The notes under the pieces were generated by a model. The model did no database searches. It was not told the DNA's origin and was given only the letters and a program-made list of their open reading frames with translations. Positions 1-14,173 of a stretch of DNA of 64,000 nucleotides are shown piece after piece. The DNA is from Cercis canadensis (lineage: Eukaryota > Streptophyta > Magnoliopsida > Fabales > Fabaceae). The stretch is taken from the NCBI GenBank assembly GCA_003255065.1, contig QAOA01004497.1, positions 392,001-456,000 on the forward strand, in the 5' to 3' direction. A program made the translations under genes and the position numbers. Every line of letters starts with the position of its first letter. Within the stretch, counting starts at the first letter, position 1.

Positions 1-1
1 C

Positions 2-1684
2 GTGGACTCGGCAGCGTTTGCCAAACTCGCTGCCACCGACACCCTCTCCACTCGGTTGCCGGAATTCTGCTCCTCCGCACGCCTCCTTTGCATCCCCGAA
101 TTAGGACCCAGTTTGGAGAAGCACAATAAAGACGCAAACTTCGGCGTGTACCAAGACAAGAACTTCACCAATTACGGAACGGATCGACTCGGCGGAGCGG
201 ACTCGTTCAAGAACTACTCGGAGGGTGAGAATATCCCCGTCAACGATTTCCGGCGATACAGCCGTGGCTCCACGGGCCACAAAGACAATTTTCTTAACTA
301 TGGCTCAAATGGCAACGTGGTGGACCAGGACTTCCACACCTACGGCACCGGAGCCACCGGCGGAGCCGGCGATTTCAAGCACTACACCGAGGGAGTCAAT
401 GTCCCGGACCTCCGGTTCACCTCCTACGCCGATGATGCCAATGGAAGGACGCACTCCTTCACGACCTACACTGAGAACGGAAATTCAGGGCAGCAATCAT
501 TCAGTAGTTATGGGAAACATGGAAATGGGGCTCCGAACGAGTTCAAAAATTACGGGACACGCTCGAATGTTGTTGGGTCTGATTTTTCCAATTACGGTGA
601 AGCTGGGAATGCTGCCAATGATACATTCACAAATTATGGGGTGGACATGAACAATCCCACCATTGACTTCAAGAACTACGGCGATGGTGGAAATGGAGCC
701 AATGAAAAATTCGCCAATTACAGAGACCAATCAAATGTTGGGGCCGATTCATTCTCCTCCTACGTCAAAAATTCCAATGCTGCAGAAGTTGGTTTCACAA
801 ATTATGGGAAATCCTTCAACGAAGGCACTGACAAATTCACTGGGTATGGTAAGGAAGCAACTGGCCACAAGGTTGACTTCAAGGGCTATGGCGTGAACAA
901 CACTTTCAAGGAGTACGCCAAAGAGGGTGTCACATTTGCTCAGTACACCAACGTGAGCTCCACTCTCAGTGCTTCAATGGCGACCAAAGCTGCCAGTGGT
1001 AGTTTCGTAAAAAGATGGGTGGAGCCGGGCAAATTCTTTCGTGAGAAAATGGTGAAGCAGGGGACGGTCATGCCAATGCCGGACATTCGGGATAAAATGC
1101 CGGAAAGGTCGTTTTTGCCCCGATCTATAGTATCTAAATTACCGTTTTCGTCTTCTAAGCTCTCTGAGCTGAAGCAAATGTTCAAGGTCTCTGATAACTC
1201 GTCCATGGATAACTTCATGAAGGAATCACTGAGTGACTGCGAGAGAGCACCGAGCCAGGACGAGACCAAGCGGTGCGTGGGTTCGATTGAGGACATGATC
1301 GACTTTGCCACTTCGGTTCTGGGTCGGAACATTGCGGTTCGGACCACCCAGAACGTAAACGGGTCAAAGAAGAATGTGATCGTGGGCTCGGTCAAAGGAA
1401 TCAACGGTGGAAAAGTGACACAATCCGTTTCTTGCCACCAGAGCATGTTCCCTTACCTGCTTTATTACTGCCACTCCGTTCCAAAAGTTCGGGTCTACGA
1501 AGCGGACCTATTGGACCCGAATAGTAAGGCCAAGATCAACCACGGTGTTGCCATCTGTCACTTGGACACAACAGCTTGGAGCCCAACCCATGGGGCTTTC
1601 CTGGCTCTTGGGTCAGGTCCGGGTCGGATCGAGGTTTGCCACTGGATCTTTGAGAATGACATGACTTGGACCATTGCTGATTAA
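2..1684 (+). CDS. BURP-domain protein, polygalacturonase-1 non-catalytic beta-subunit type (5' end outside window)
   Basis: The reading frame is open from the window edge to a TAA at 1682-1684 (560 codons). The GTG at position 2 is internal, so the signal peptide and roughly the first 60-80 residues lie upstream. Residues ~45-315 hold about 20 spaced FxxY motifs (FTNYG, FKNYS, FSSYG and similar), the hallmark of the polygalacturonase beta-subunit subgroup. The C-terminal ~215 residues are a BURP domain with the diagnostic CH pairs: CHQSMFPYLLYYCH, then AICHLD, then EVCHWIF and a closing W. Known family proteins are secreted to the cell wall, where they bind and modulate polygalacturonase and so affect pectin breakdown and cell size. 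The AUG start, promoter and any 5' intron cannot be seen. The visible part has no intron and no defect. Confidence 0.95.
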   Translation: MDSAAFAKLAATDTLSTRLPEFCSSARLLCIPELGPSLEKHNKDANFGVYQDKNFTNYGTDRLGGADSFKNYSEGENIPVNDFRRYSRGSTGHKDNFLNYGSNGNVVDQDFHTYGTGATGGAGDFKHYTEGVNVPDLRFTSYADDANGRTHSFTTYTENGNSGQQSFSSYGKHGNGAPNEFKNYGTRSNVVGSDFSNYGEAGNAANDTFTNYGVDMNNPTIDFKNYGDGGNGANEKFANYRDQSNVGADSFSSYVKNSNAAEVGFTNYGKSFNEGTDKFTGYGKEATGHKVDFKGYGVNNTFKEYAKEGVTFAQYTNVSSTLSASMATKAASGSFVKRWVEPGKFFREKMVKQGTVMPMPDIRDKMPERSFLPRSIVSKLPFSSSKLSELKQMFKVSDNSSMDNFMKESLSDCERAPSQDETKRCVGSIEDMIDFATSVLGRNIAVRTTQNVNGSKKNVIVGSVKGINGGKVTQSVSCHQSMFPYLLYYCHSVPKVRVYEADLLDPNSKAKINHGVAICHLDTTAWSPTHGAFLALGSGPGRIEVCHWIFENDMTWTIAD

Positions 1685-4600
1685 TTGGGTCATTTGGGTT
1701 CGACCCCGTGGCAAAGAAAATCTAGCCGCAGGCTCGAACCGAAGTTAATTTATTTTTCATTGCAACTAAGTAATGGTATTTTTTTTCAGTTTTTGATAGA
1801 AAAGTAAGCTATGGTCTTTACATTTGGAAGAAGGTATATTTATATAATTTACTCAAATCATTATGAGCTTGCCTCTTGTAAGTTTTTTTTAATGGCTTCC
1901 TTAAGGTTGGAGGCTAATGAAGCAATGGGTTTTAACTACATTTACCTCTTGATTGATTTGATCCTTTCACTCCCTTTAGCCTTTTACTATTCAGTTGCCA
2001 TGAATTTGGTTCAATTATTGTTTGAAATGGGCATGATTAGAAGACACTAGAACACTCTATGAAGAGACAAAATGAAATATGATCAGATTCTACGCGTTGA
2101 TAAATTTTAGGGGAAAAAGAATTAGAATGGGGAACACTAGCTAGCGCGCAATTGGATATTCCACATATATACAAAGCCATGTGAACAAAAAGGATGAGGT
2201 GGTCCTTAAGCCATGCTGTTGTTGTATTTGTGTGAGAAAGTTCACGAGACAGCTATTGTTGGGCGTTGTCCAAAAACGAGGGGAAAAAAATAATAATATG
2301 AGAACAAGTTCATTCCATATGCCTAGGCTTCAGTACTAAGATGATCTCAAAAATTGAGGAGAAATTAATGATTTTGTTCCCTTTCATGAAAATGTCTAAT
2401 CACTTCTGTTTTATCCATTAAAACGTGTGGTAATCCTCTTTCAATCTCAAAAAAAGAAAAATAATATTTTTAAACATGGTATATTTTATTATTTCTCTTT
2501 TTTAAAAGCAAAACTTAAATTTCATCTCAGCTTTTTGCAAGAATGATAGACGTTTTTGGTTGAGAGACATTTAAACTTAAAATCTTCTACAAATTAAACA
2601 CATTTTTAATAACTAATTAATATTAGATAAATTATATCAACCTTATTTTTCATGGCAAAAAAAAACTTTTTTCTTACCATACTTTTATTTGTGATGTCGA
2701 GTATCTCTTTACTTAAGATGTCTTGCCTTAGAATCCTGCCTACATTGAAGTGTGTCAGTATCATACGTGAATTGTGAACTAGAAATGAGGGGCTGAGAGT
2801 GAAGGCATGGTGCAAGGACCATATGTTGCTGAAGTAGGAAGGCAATATTTTCTTTCTTCATTAATCTTGGGAGAGAGAATAAAAGAGAGAAGAGAAGGCT
2901 CTACACCATTTCCAAGTCCAACGTTTCAACTTTCAACTACTCTTTGAAGGCTTTAACTGAACTTGTCATATATGTCGATTATCAAACAGTTCTTGTGCAT
3001 TATTAGTGGGTCATCCTAATATATTTTTACTATCAGCTAAATCCAATAGTCTGAAAATTAAATGAACCATTAACCACCCCAATTGTGGCTTTGTTTAATT
3101 CCAGTTGTCATAGAATCCAATAATTATCATTGTTGGTAGAGGGTCCTCTCATAGTTGATTTTACATATATGGCTTATTAATCCAATTCCACGATATTTTA
3201 GGAGCAACATTATCATATTTCTATCTTAAGCATTTAATTATTTTAAAAAAAACCCCGTATCATAATACTATAATTTTTTTAGAAGTAGCAATTAGCATAT
3301 ATATATATATTGTGTTTCAAAAATTGTGATAACCCTTGCATATAGTTGCATTGTTATATAAACTACGGTTTGCTGACACTAACACGTTAAGGGTAACACT
3401 CCACTATCTTGACTTGCTGATCTGATCTTGCAGTTTGAACTTTGAGCTAGCAAGGGTCACTTGACTAAGTGGATTGTGCATGAGCAACGATGAAAATGAA
3501 AGCACAACGGTACCATGATAAGAAATTCAACTATGCAAAGTGGGATAATGGGTGCATGACAGATATTCATATTTGATTATAGGATTATGATGGTGAATTG
3601 GTGCTGATTCAAAACCTTAAAAGTAATCAGTGTTTTTTCAATTAGACCGTTGGTATGGTCAAGGCCTTTAGATAACTAAACAGTAAACAAATTTTTAGTT
3701 TACAAAAGAGCTCAAAGGCATCAGATAGTAATAGATGATGACATTGATGGGAGCCTTTTTGCACTTTAATTGAAGAGGTGAGGTTCTAACGGCAGTTAGC
3801 ACAAGATTAATACTGCTCTCGAATAAAGCATAAGCTTAACTTTGTTTCAAACAGTAATATTAAAGCTAAATCTTTTCTGCTATAATTCTAAGTACATATT
3901 TGACCTCATTGTGAAATTGCTACCGTGACAAGAACAATATTTTTTTCGTTTTGGTTTATTAGATAGTTACACAATCAAATAGGCCTAATGAAATTTGAAC
4001 CTGTGATCTCTTAAATGAAATACTTAATACTCAATTATTAAAGTGTATTTTTTAGAACAAAAGTTAACAAGCATTTTTGCAATAATCACTATTAAGTAAA
4101 AAAAAAAATTATACTTCTAATTTTTGGAATTTTTTTTTAATACCTGTTATTTTCAATAGTAGATAAATTAATAACATTTATTATGACATAAAAAAACTTA
4201 GTTACTAGCCAAACACCAGTAAATGTACTAAAACAAAGTACTATTTACTTAGAATTTGTTTAGAAGTATGGCACATAATGGTTCCAAGTTATGTAGCACG
4301 AGTACGGGTTTCGTATTTGGTATGGGTATGAAACGCCGATACAACATTTAAAAAAAAAAAAAGGTATGGGTATGCCACGCATCATTTATATAGAATGAAA
4401 AATTTTCTAAGTATTAAAAATATCAACTATTAATCCTTAACAAATAAGTAATAATTAACAAATATTAACTCAAAATATAAATTATCAATCAAAATTCAAG
4501 TAATAGAATTTATCATATTTGATTAAGTATCATCAGTATATTATAAATATTTTTTTAATTAGACCAAGTGTATTATAAAAAGTCATAGAAAAATAATAAA

Positions 4601-7444
4601 CCCAAAATCTAATTCTCATTATTTTTCAAATTTGTTATATGCATTAAAATTGAATCAATTAAAAATACATTTAAAATTGTTAGTAAAAATTATAATGTAT
4701 AAATTAAAGTGAAGCCTATAATAATTAAATAATGGAATGATGTGGAAGCCAATGGCTGCATTCATTGCAAACTGAGATTAGCTGCAATGTTTTGAAAAGA
4801 GAAAAAAAAATGCATTTTTTTTTATTGGTATGTGTTCGCGTTTCAAATACATCTCCAAAACGAGTATGTCTCATTCCAATGCGTTTCAGTGCTATGTAGG
4901 TTCTAAGTTTCTTTGCAGGAATGCTGCTTTTTATGCAACATAATGAGTATAGGCATTTGTTCCTGGAGGGAGCCACATAATATATCTAACATAATTAAAA
5001 TGGAGTACTGTTTCAACAGTGTCAGGTATTAATCCATACTATTCATTAATGTGGTTGGACCCCCCAATAAATGAATTAAACTGTCATTTATAAATTATAA
5101 TCAATGGAGTGGTCCGTGGATGAGGTATTATTTGCCTCATCTGGAAAACTGGAACACCCAGAAGAAATTAATAGAAATTTTTTTAGCATTTAATCATTAA
5201 ACTCATTTGGGTAGTTAGCTAGGCATTTGATTTGATATAGTTATCATATTCACAAACTGATGGGCTTCCCATGATATTGAATGGCTACTTTTTATTATTT
5301 GATCATAACATTTTGTAAAAGTTGTCTGAAACCCTCATCAAAGAATCTCAAGCCTCAGCGTCTGTTGGGCGCAGAAAAAATTTGAATTATCTTATTGATC
5401 TTGGTGGGTGCTTGGCTTGTGTTGTCACCTTTATACCAAATTATTTAAGTGGTTTACTGCAAAGGAGTTAGGATTTCCTCAACCAGCAACCTAGTTTCAT
5501 TTTTGGACCACTGACAAAGATAGCAGAGAAATTGAGACCATCTCATACCATAAACTTGGTAGCTGGGAAGCCATAAACAAGAGGTTCTATACTTGGGAAA
5601 TCCCTGCATTTCTTTTCTACTATGTATCTTAGGCCATGGTAAATTTGCAGCAAGAAGCCAGCTAACCAATTTGTTGGGTCATAAATTAATATTCTCATCA
5701 AAGATGATGAAAATCCATGTAAGAGCATTAATTTATCCTTTTGGTTTCTTTAATATCAAAATCCCACTTGAATATTGTATCATAAAGTTATACACGATCA
5801 AAACAAGTACAAATTTATAATGTCACCTACATATTTGTCCCAAACAGTTTTCCTTGTTCCTGTTGTCATTAATTCACTAGATATTAAAGCAGCATTGATA
5901 TATGCATATTAAATAAGGAAAAAATTTATTGATGGAAACAATTGAGATACACGAAGAAGTGCTTTAGCTCAGTGAATCTTATTCCCAGGTATAAAGGTTG
6001 GTTATCTCACTCTCTTCTCCAGTTTAAATACCTTTGATTGCAATTACAATTGTTATTCACTTACAGATAAAAAAAAAAAAAAATTGAAATGCACCAACCT
6101 ATTCTTCAAATAATCCTCTCTCTATATATTTTTTTATATGCACAACTTATTCCATCTGAATTCGAATGATCTCATTTAAACTTTTTTCTTTAAACTCAAA
6201 GTTTTATACCAAATTGTTTAAAACGTAAATGCTTCAGTAATATAAATAGCATTATTCGAGATTAAAAAAAGTAAAGAATATATGTGGGGAATGGGCAGTT
6301 GGGGTTTGAAGCTACGGGGTTTTCCTATTTTCAAGCCCTTCCTTAATATACAGTTGGGTCATTTGCAGTAGGGAATTAATGGTACAGTTATTGCAGGCTT
6401 TGGCTCCCATAACTTTTGTGTTGATGACTTGGAATGATATGGCGCTATCTGCAGATAGATAGCTATAATTGTATCAACTTCTATCATCTATCACGTATTC
6501 CCTCCAACGCTGTAACACCATTCCTTTTCAGAAAGAACAGGAAAAAGAAACAAAGTGGAATAAAGAAAGAAGAATTTGCTTATAGCAACTTTTGCATCCT
6601 TCCAAAGCAGGAAATATTGGTAATAAGCATTTTCATTAGCATTCTCCCTAAGCTCTAGTTATATGTGTGCATTGTTCATCTATAATTCCACAGGCCTAAC
6701 TATGCCCAAGATTACCAATAATAATTTAGAATTTCAGATTTGAGAATATCACTCTCTCATTTCTGAAATGATATGCAGAGGCTACAACTGTACTCAAGAA
6801 TCAAGATACATGAAATAGTCATAAATCTTTTTAAGATACCCGGTTACCCACATACCAAACACAACCTCAATAATGCCTTTCTTTTTTTAATAATGAAAAT
6901 GAAAGTCTAATCTTGCAATTTGCTGCAATCATGTGCTAGTTTAACTACCACCTAAATACAGTGTTAAAAAAAACTATAAATTTTGGCTTGCATTTTTTTA
7001 AGCTTTCATTGCACTGGCACACTACAAATTTGCGGATTCTGTAAGCGTATGATCCATAATTAAGTTGAACTGAAATCAATTTGTTCAAGTTTTCATTGGA
7101 TATAGCACTACTCTTCTTAAATATAAAAAAATTGCATAATTATTGCATTTGAATTTACATGATTCACTTAAACTTTTTAATTTTCAAGTCAAATACACTT
7201 ATTATGCAATTGTGTAAAAATGTATTGAGTTATGCGACTGACATTTTTCTTGGGGGAGGAGGTGGGTCTTTTAGTTGGCAATGAGTAAGGGGAAGGGACT
7301 TGAAACATCACTAGATCCAGTTAAGCTATGGAATATCCCACATCCCAATAAACTTTTTTTTTTTTTGCTACGATCCAAACAAATATATAGTTTTTTCTAA
7401 TGGCTACGATTCAAATAATCATCAACTTGTTACTTAGGAACTGA
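1685..7444. other. AT-rich intergenic region
   Basis: I see no intact gene here. The DNA is AT-rich with many homopolymer runs and a short AT microsatellite near 3297-3311. The stretch ~4280-4920 has GC-richer words of the type constantly seen in decayed plant MITE or hAT relics (ACGGGTTTCGTATTTGG on the left, GTTCGCGTTTCAAATAC in loosely inverted order on the right), without clear ends. Positions ~5454-5740 contain a less AT-rich piece open on the minus strand (reported as a finding). Short open frames elsewhere have no recognisable domain and the composition of spacer DNA. Confidence 0.6.
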
Positions 7445-7583
7445 TGGGCTTAATCTGTGGGCCTATTTATGTTAATTCTATACTCAACTAGGCCCATTTT
7501 CTTGAAATCGTATAGAAGGTGGATAGATCCATAGGAGGCCCAATTTTATGGACGGAGAGACCCAATTAATTAGACCCAGCCCA
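7445..7583. promoter_or_regulatory. cluster of five site II (TGGGCY) motifs upstream of the NFD6-like gene
   Basis: TGGGCT at 7445-7450, TGGGCC at 7458-7463, and the reverse complements at 7491-7496 (GGCCCA), 7537-7542 (GGCCCA) and 7578-7583 (AGCCCA) all fall within 140 bp. The last lies 70 bp before the ATG. Site II elements are known TCP-bound motifs enriched in plant promoters of mitochondrial, ribosomal and proliferation genes. That fits the organelle-targeted product downstream. The role here is inferred from motif density and position only. Confidence 0.6.
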
Positions 7584-7652
7584 ATGACAACCCTTTGTTT
7601 GGTGATTCCCGGGACTGGAGTGTGAGCTGAGTCTTCGCGCAGAGCAGAAGAC

Positions 7653-9921
7653 ATGGCGGCCAATTGTGCGCGAAAAACCCTCCAAATCGCTTCGGCTACT
7701 GCTAGAAAACAACTATGTCGTCCTTCTTCAGTTGCTTCTGCTTCAAATGCTACTAAATTGAGTGGGTTAGCTTCGTGCAGACCCACCTCTGCCGCTCGAT
7801 TTTCAGCTCAGAAGCGCTCGCTCTCGTTTTCCTGGTAAACTTCAATGCTTATTTCTCTATATAATCATTTTCCCCCCTCAATCGCATGCTTCTTTTTTAT
7901 TTTCATATTGTATTTGGACACCAAATGGCTTTTTTTTTTTCTGGCATTAATCTCAACATTTTTTTCCATTATCCTTGAAATTTGTCATTAAAACGAGAAA
8001 ATCTGTGTTTTATTGTATATAGTGATTAATATAGCCTTTGTAAGATATTGAAATTGGTGATATTTGATGCCTCAGAATAATTATATTGTTGCTCTTTAGG
8101 CTTCCTGAGCAGTTGGCCGGAGCACAGGTGTCTTTGATGCCGCTACACAGTGTTACTGCCTCTGCCTTGTTCACTTCTCTGCTGTCTCTGCACGGTAACA
8201 ACTGGGGTTGTCTATCAGAAGGTATCTTTCATGCTTCTCCTTTTGATTTTTTACTAATTATTTTGAGGTATACTTTCTCATTTTCAATACCGTACTTCCA
8301 ACATGCAACTCATTTCTGGCCTTCTGTTTGGGAAAAGAGGCCATTGCACTCAGTGAAGATTTTCTATCATTTATAAATTTTATTTTCGCCATAATACGGT
8401 TATAATAGTTCTAATATGCTAAGATGAGATCATGGTTTCATGTCCCATGTTGTAGCCAGGTATGTAAAGAATGTGAAAATTACCCAATCAAAGAAAAACA
8501 GAAGGAGAGAGAGGGGGGGGGGGGTTTACAAAGAAGGTAAATAAAGAGTGGGAGTGTCAATGCTTGGTCATTATATAACATACAGATCATAAATTTTCCC
8601 TCAAATACCGTATTCTTTTGTTCAATCATAATTTTTTTACATGGTTTACTGTTCTTGTAACTGCGAAGTGGTAACGGTCTTTAATACATGACTAAAGCTC
8701 CGAGCAGGATAGTCTTTCACTATCTTCTGTTTCTTTTGTGAGTTGAGGAGATGAAGGGGACAATCTTCTGGCCCGCTTGGTCATAAGCAGCTCGACTGGG
8801 TTGTCACCTAATTTTATTAGCCAGTCTACTGTATTTTATTTTACTGATATCTTATGGTTTGTTACATCCGTTCAAATGATCTCAGAATGCTTGAACAACT
8901 TTAAGTGCCTAGCAGAACGCACATAATTTATAAAATTCTAGAATGATGATGTGAGTGATTAGGAGGTTTTCAACTTTAATGTTCCTTTTGCAGGAAACTT
9001 GGAACTTTGAAAATTTAAGAATGTATTTTCTTCTAATAAATAGGTTAGTTTTAACTTAAGGAACGATCGTATGATATGAGAGCCTCTGGTAATAAAGTTT
9101 GTGAAAGGTAAAGTTTATACTGATTACTGATACAAAGACTAGTACATTCTTAGCCGTACCTAATAAATAATTGTCAGCAAAATATTTTTCTTTCTACTTT
9201 ATGTATTCTCGCTCAATAATTCTAATTTATAAACATTTCTGCTAAGTAATAAAACCTTTGCTGACTTATGGGTTAAATTGGATGTAGACCAGGTGCTTTT
9301 ATTGTGAATATGAAGCTCTCCTTTTCCCATAGTACTTCTATCTTATACTGTATTTATCTGTATTTTGGTGTTGAGAGATAATAGCTGATGGTTTTAGAAA
9401 ATTGCTTAAGGATTGTGTAAAATGTCCCCAGAGGAGGAGATATAAAGGGTTGACTGAGTAAGCACGACAGGATATTGAAGAAGCACTATTTTGTCTAAAC
9501 CAGTTTACCTATTGGAATCTCTTCATTTACTCTCTAATAATTTTTGACAATAGTTTGGAGTATTAAATGTGAGAGAAAACAGGAAAATACTAGTTGATTT
9601 TCTCAAGATTAAAGGGAATAACAACACACTAATAGATTTTGCGTAATGGAAAAATTCTAAATCCAACAAATTTGTATAACGAAATGAGGTGGCCTAATAA
9701 ATAGCATTAGTTAGTCATGTGGACCCCATAGACTCATGTATGGGACAGCAGGAACTGAATTCATGGACTCTTTTGGTGTAGCATTGCTCTTGCTCAAGTA
9801 GTTCTCTTTGCAGGAATCTTACGTGGATCTTCCTCATGTCTCTGTTGGTCGTATCTGTCTTTAATACTCATGAAACCTGACATATATTTTTCTTGTGACA
9901 GGTTTTGCGACTCCTCTATAG
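7653..9921 (+). CDS. NUCLEAR FUSION DEFECTIVE 6-like small organellar protein
   Basis: Exon 1 is 7653-7834 (MAANCARKTLQIASATARK...). It is rich in Ala, Ser, Arg and Thr with few acidic residues, as in mitochondrial or plastid presequences. Exon 2 is 8100-8221 and encodes the conserved core LPEQLAGAQVSLMPLHSV followed by the TASALFTSLLS stretch typical of the plant NFD6 family. Phases agree (GT at 7835, AG at 8098-8099). The third exon is less certain: after a 1.7-kb intron, AG at 9900-9901 followed by 9902-9921 completes a Gly codon and ends FATPL-stop, giving 107 aa. Genes of this family often have alternative 3' ends, so other terminal exons are possible. NFD6 in Arabidopsis is needed for polar-nuclei fusion in the female gametophyte; the biochemical role is unknown. 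Promoter site II motifs precede it. Confidence 0.7.
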
Positions 9922-11987
9922 CATGCAAATGATGTCTTGTTCTTAGACCAGCCAAATATCATTAGGTGCAGGTTTTGCTCTAATCCTTGTTTCAATAGCT
10001 ACTTAATAATGTAACTTCATTCTTTTTCTTCGTTTACTGAGAAGTCTAAAGTGTACTTGCGGTGACATTTTAAAAGATATATTTGATGTTTGAGCTCTGA
10101 GAATGATCGTAGTCTTTTCCCAATGGGTAATTCTTCATATTGGAGATTGTTTCATGTATAATGTATGACATTTTTTAATTGATTTTTCTGTTTTGGCATA
10201 AAATTTTAGATTGAAAATGTGATACGATCCTGTTTTCTGAGATGATTTCCCAATCTTTACTCCTAGTATATTACCCATCACATATACTTTATACATCTTT
10301 TATTCAATAATCACTATCTTTTTATTTTCCTTTTTTGTTCGACGGGGTAATGAATAGATAAAAAATGTAGCTTGGACAAAGAAAATTTAGAAAACTATCG
10401 ACCCTTTATGTTTGGGGGTATTACTTAAAAACTGACTCAGGATCAATCAGCACCATTTATTTTTCGGCCATGACCAATCAGCATCTTATGGCACTCAATC
10501 TTAAGTAAAATTTGCCACTTAATTACATGGGTTAGATGAACTCTACATGGCACTCAATCTTGGTGCAAATCTTCTATGCATTAATATGTTCTATATGCAC
10601 AGCCACAATGAGCTTGGACCTGTAAAAGGAACACATGGTTCTCTAAATTGCATTTAAAGTTGGCTCACGAATGCTGCAATAGTCAGAGTTCGATTGTTTT
10701 TGCTTTCGGCTCATCTTGGGACTTAAGGTGATTTTTTTGAGAAGCAACAACCCTTAACTTCTGGGGTTGCAAACTTGCAATAACACAACTCAAACATGCT
10801 ATAATGTAGTAAATACAAAACAAATATTAAAGCATTTGTAAGGACTGGCATGAGCATGACTACCTAGCTGATAAGTTATTGTTTTGAACTTATGGATGCA
10901 AATTTTTGGGACCACACGTATTAGGGCTACAACTTAATTCGCTGCAGCTATAGTGGTTGACACCAGTTTTTGAAAGGAGATAAACTATCCTTTATTTGAA
11001 ATTTAGACGGTATATAATTATAAATATAAATGATAACATAATCTCATCTGTGTCTCTTGTATATACTATATATTTTTCTAGTCTAAACTAGCTATCAATG
11101 CCGTTTTTGTTGTATTCAAAGCCGTCATATATTTGCTGTGATGCTTTTATATCAACAGTACAATCTTGGCCCCTGTTTCCCAACAAAGGCTCCCCATGTC
11201 ACTTTCAGATTCAGGAGATAACCTGATAATTAATTTCAAGTCCTTTGTTAAACCCTTCAAAATCTGCAATCCCATTCAGNACATATTTTTCTAGTCTAAA
11301 CTAGCTATCAATGCTGTTTTTGTTGTATTCAAAGCCGTCATATATTTGCTGTGATGCTTTTATATCAACAGTACAATCTTGGCCCCTGTTTCCCAACAAA
11401 GGCTCCCCATGTCACTTTCAGATTCAGGAGATAACCTGATAATTAATTTCAAGTCCTTTGTTAAACCCTTCAAAATCTGCAATCCCATTCAGTCTATCAA
11501 ATAATTTCCCAGAGAAAAACCCATTGGTTAAAAACTTAAACCGAACTACTTCTCAGTCCTCAACAAGGGGCAAAACGACATCGTTTCTGTTACTGAGCAC
11601 TTTTTTAATGGCAAGAGCAAATGGGCCAGGCCAGTGGCCAATCCTCGTGACGTGACGCACCAATATAATATGACCGTTAGACCCAACGTTCTGAAAATTA
11701 TGAATTTCGAAAAAGTCGCGCCTACTTACCGTTGCCAACGGCTGGTTCTTTCCTAGTCATGAGATGAAAGGATTGGGACAACCCTACGAACATTAGGTTT
11801 CCTTATCGAACTTGAAGATCAAACCCCAAGTCAGTTTCAGTTCTTCAACCCCCTTTCATTCCTTTCTTGATCGTGATTTTATGCCTTTCTTTCCCTAATC
11901 GAGTTCTTTGTTAGATTGCGTTTCCTTTTTGTTGCTTTTAAGCTTAAAACAAAGGTTCTTTGGGTAATTCTTGTACCCTCGAAGACA
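9922..11987. other. spacer between the NFD6-like and DUF936 genes
   Basis: It probably holds the 3' untranslated region of the NFD6-like gene at its start and the 5' leader of the DUF936 gene at its end (a TGGGCC motif at 11622-11627 may belong to the latter promoter). No coding signal is seen between. A ~215-bp direct duplication joined by a single N sits at 11066-11490 and is listed separately. Confidence 0.6.
11066..11490. repeat. near-identical ~213-bp direct duplication joined by one N
   Basis: The block 11068-11279 (TATTTTTCTAGTC... to CCCATTCAG) is repeated at 11283-11491 with about one substitution. The copies are separated by the single N at 11280. A near-perfect tandem copy at an N junction is the usual mark of overlapping contig ends that were not merged, so I read it as an assembly duplication rather than biology. 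Confidence 0.75.
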
Positions 11988-14173
<2,186 letters not shown>

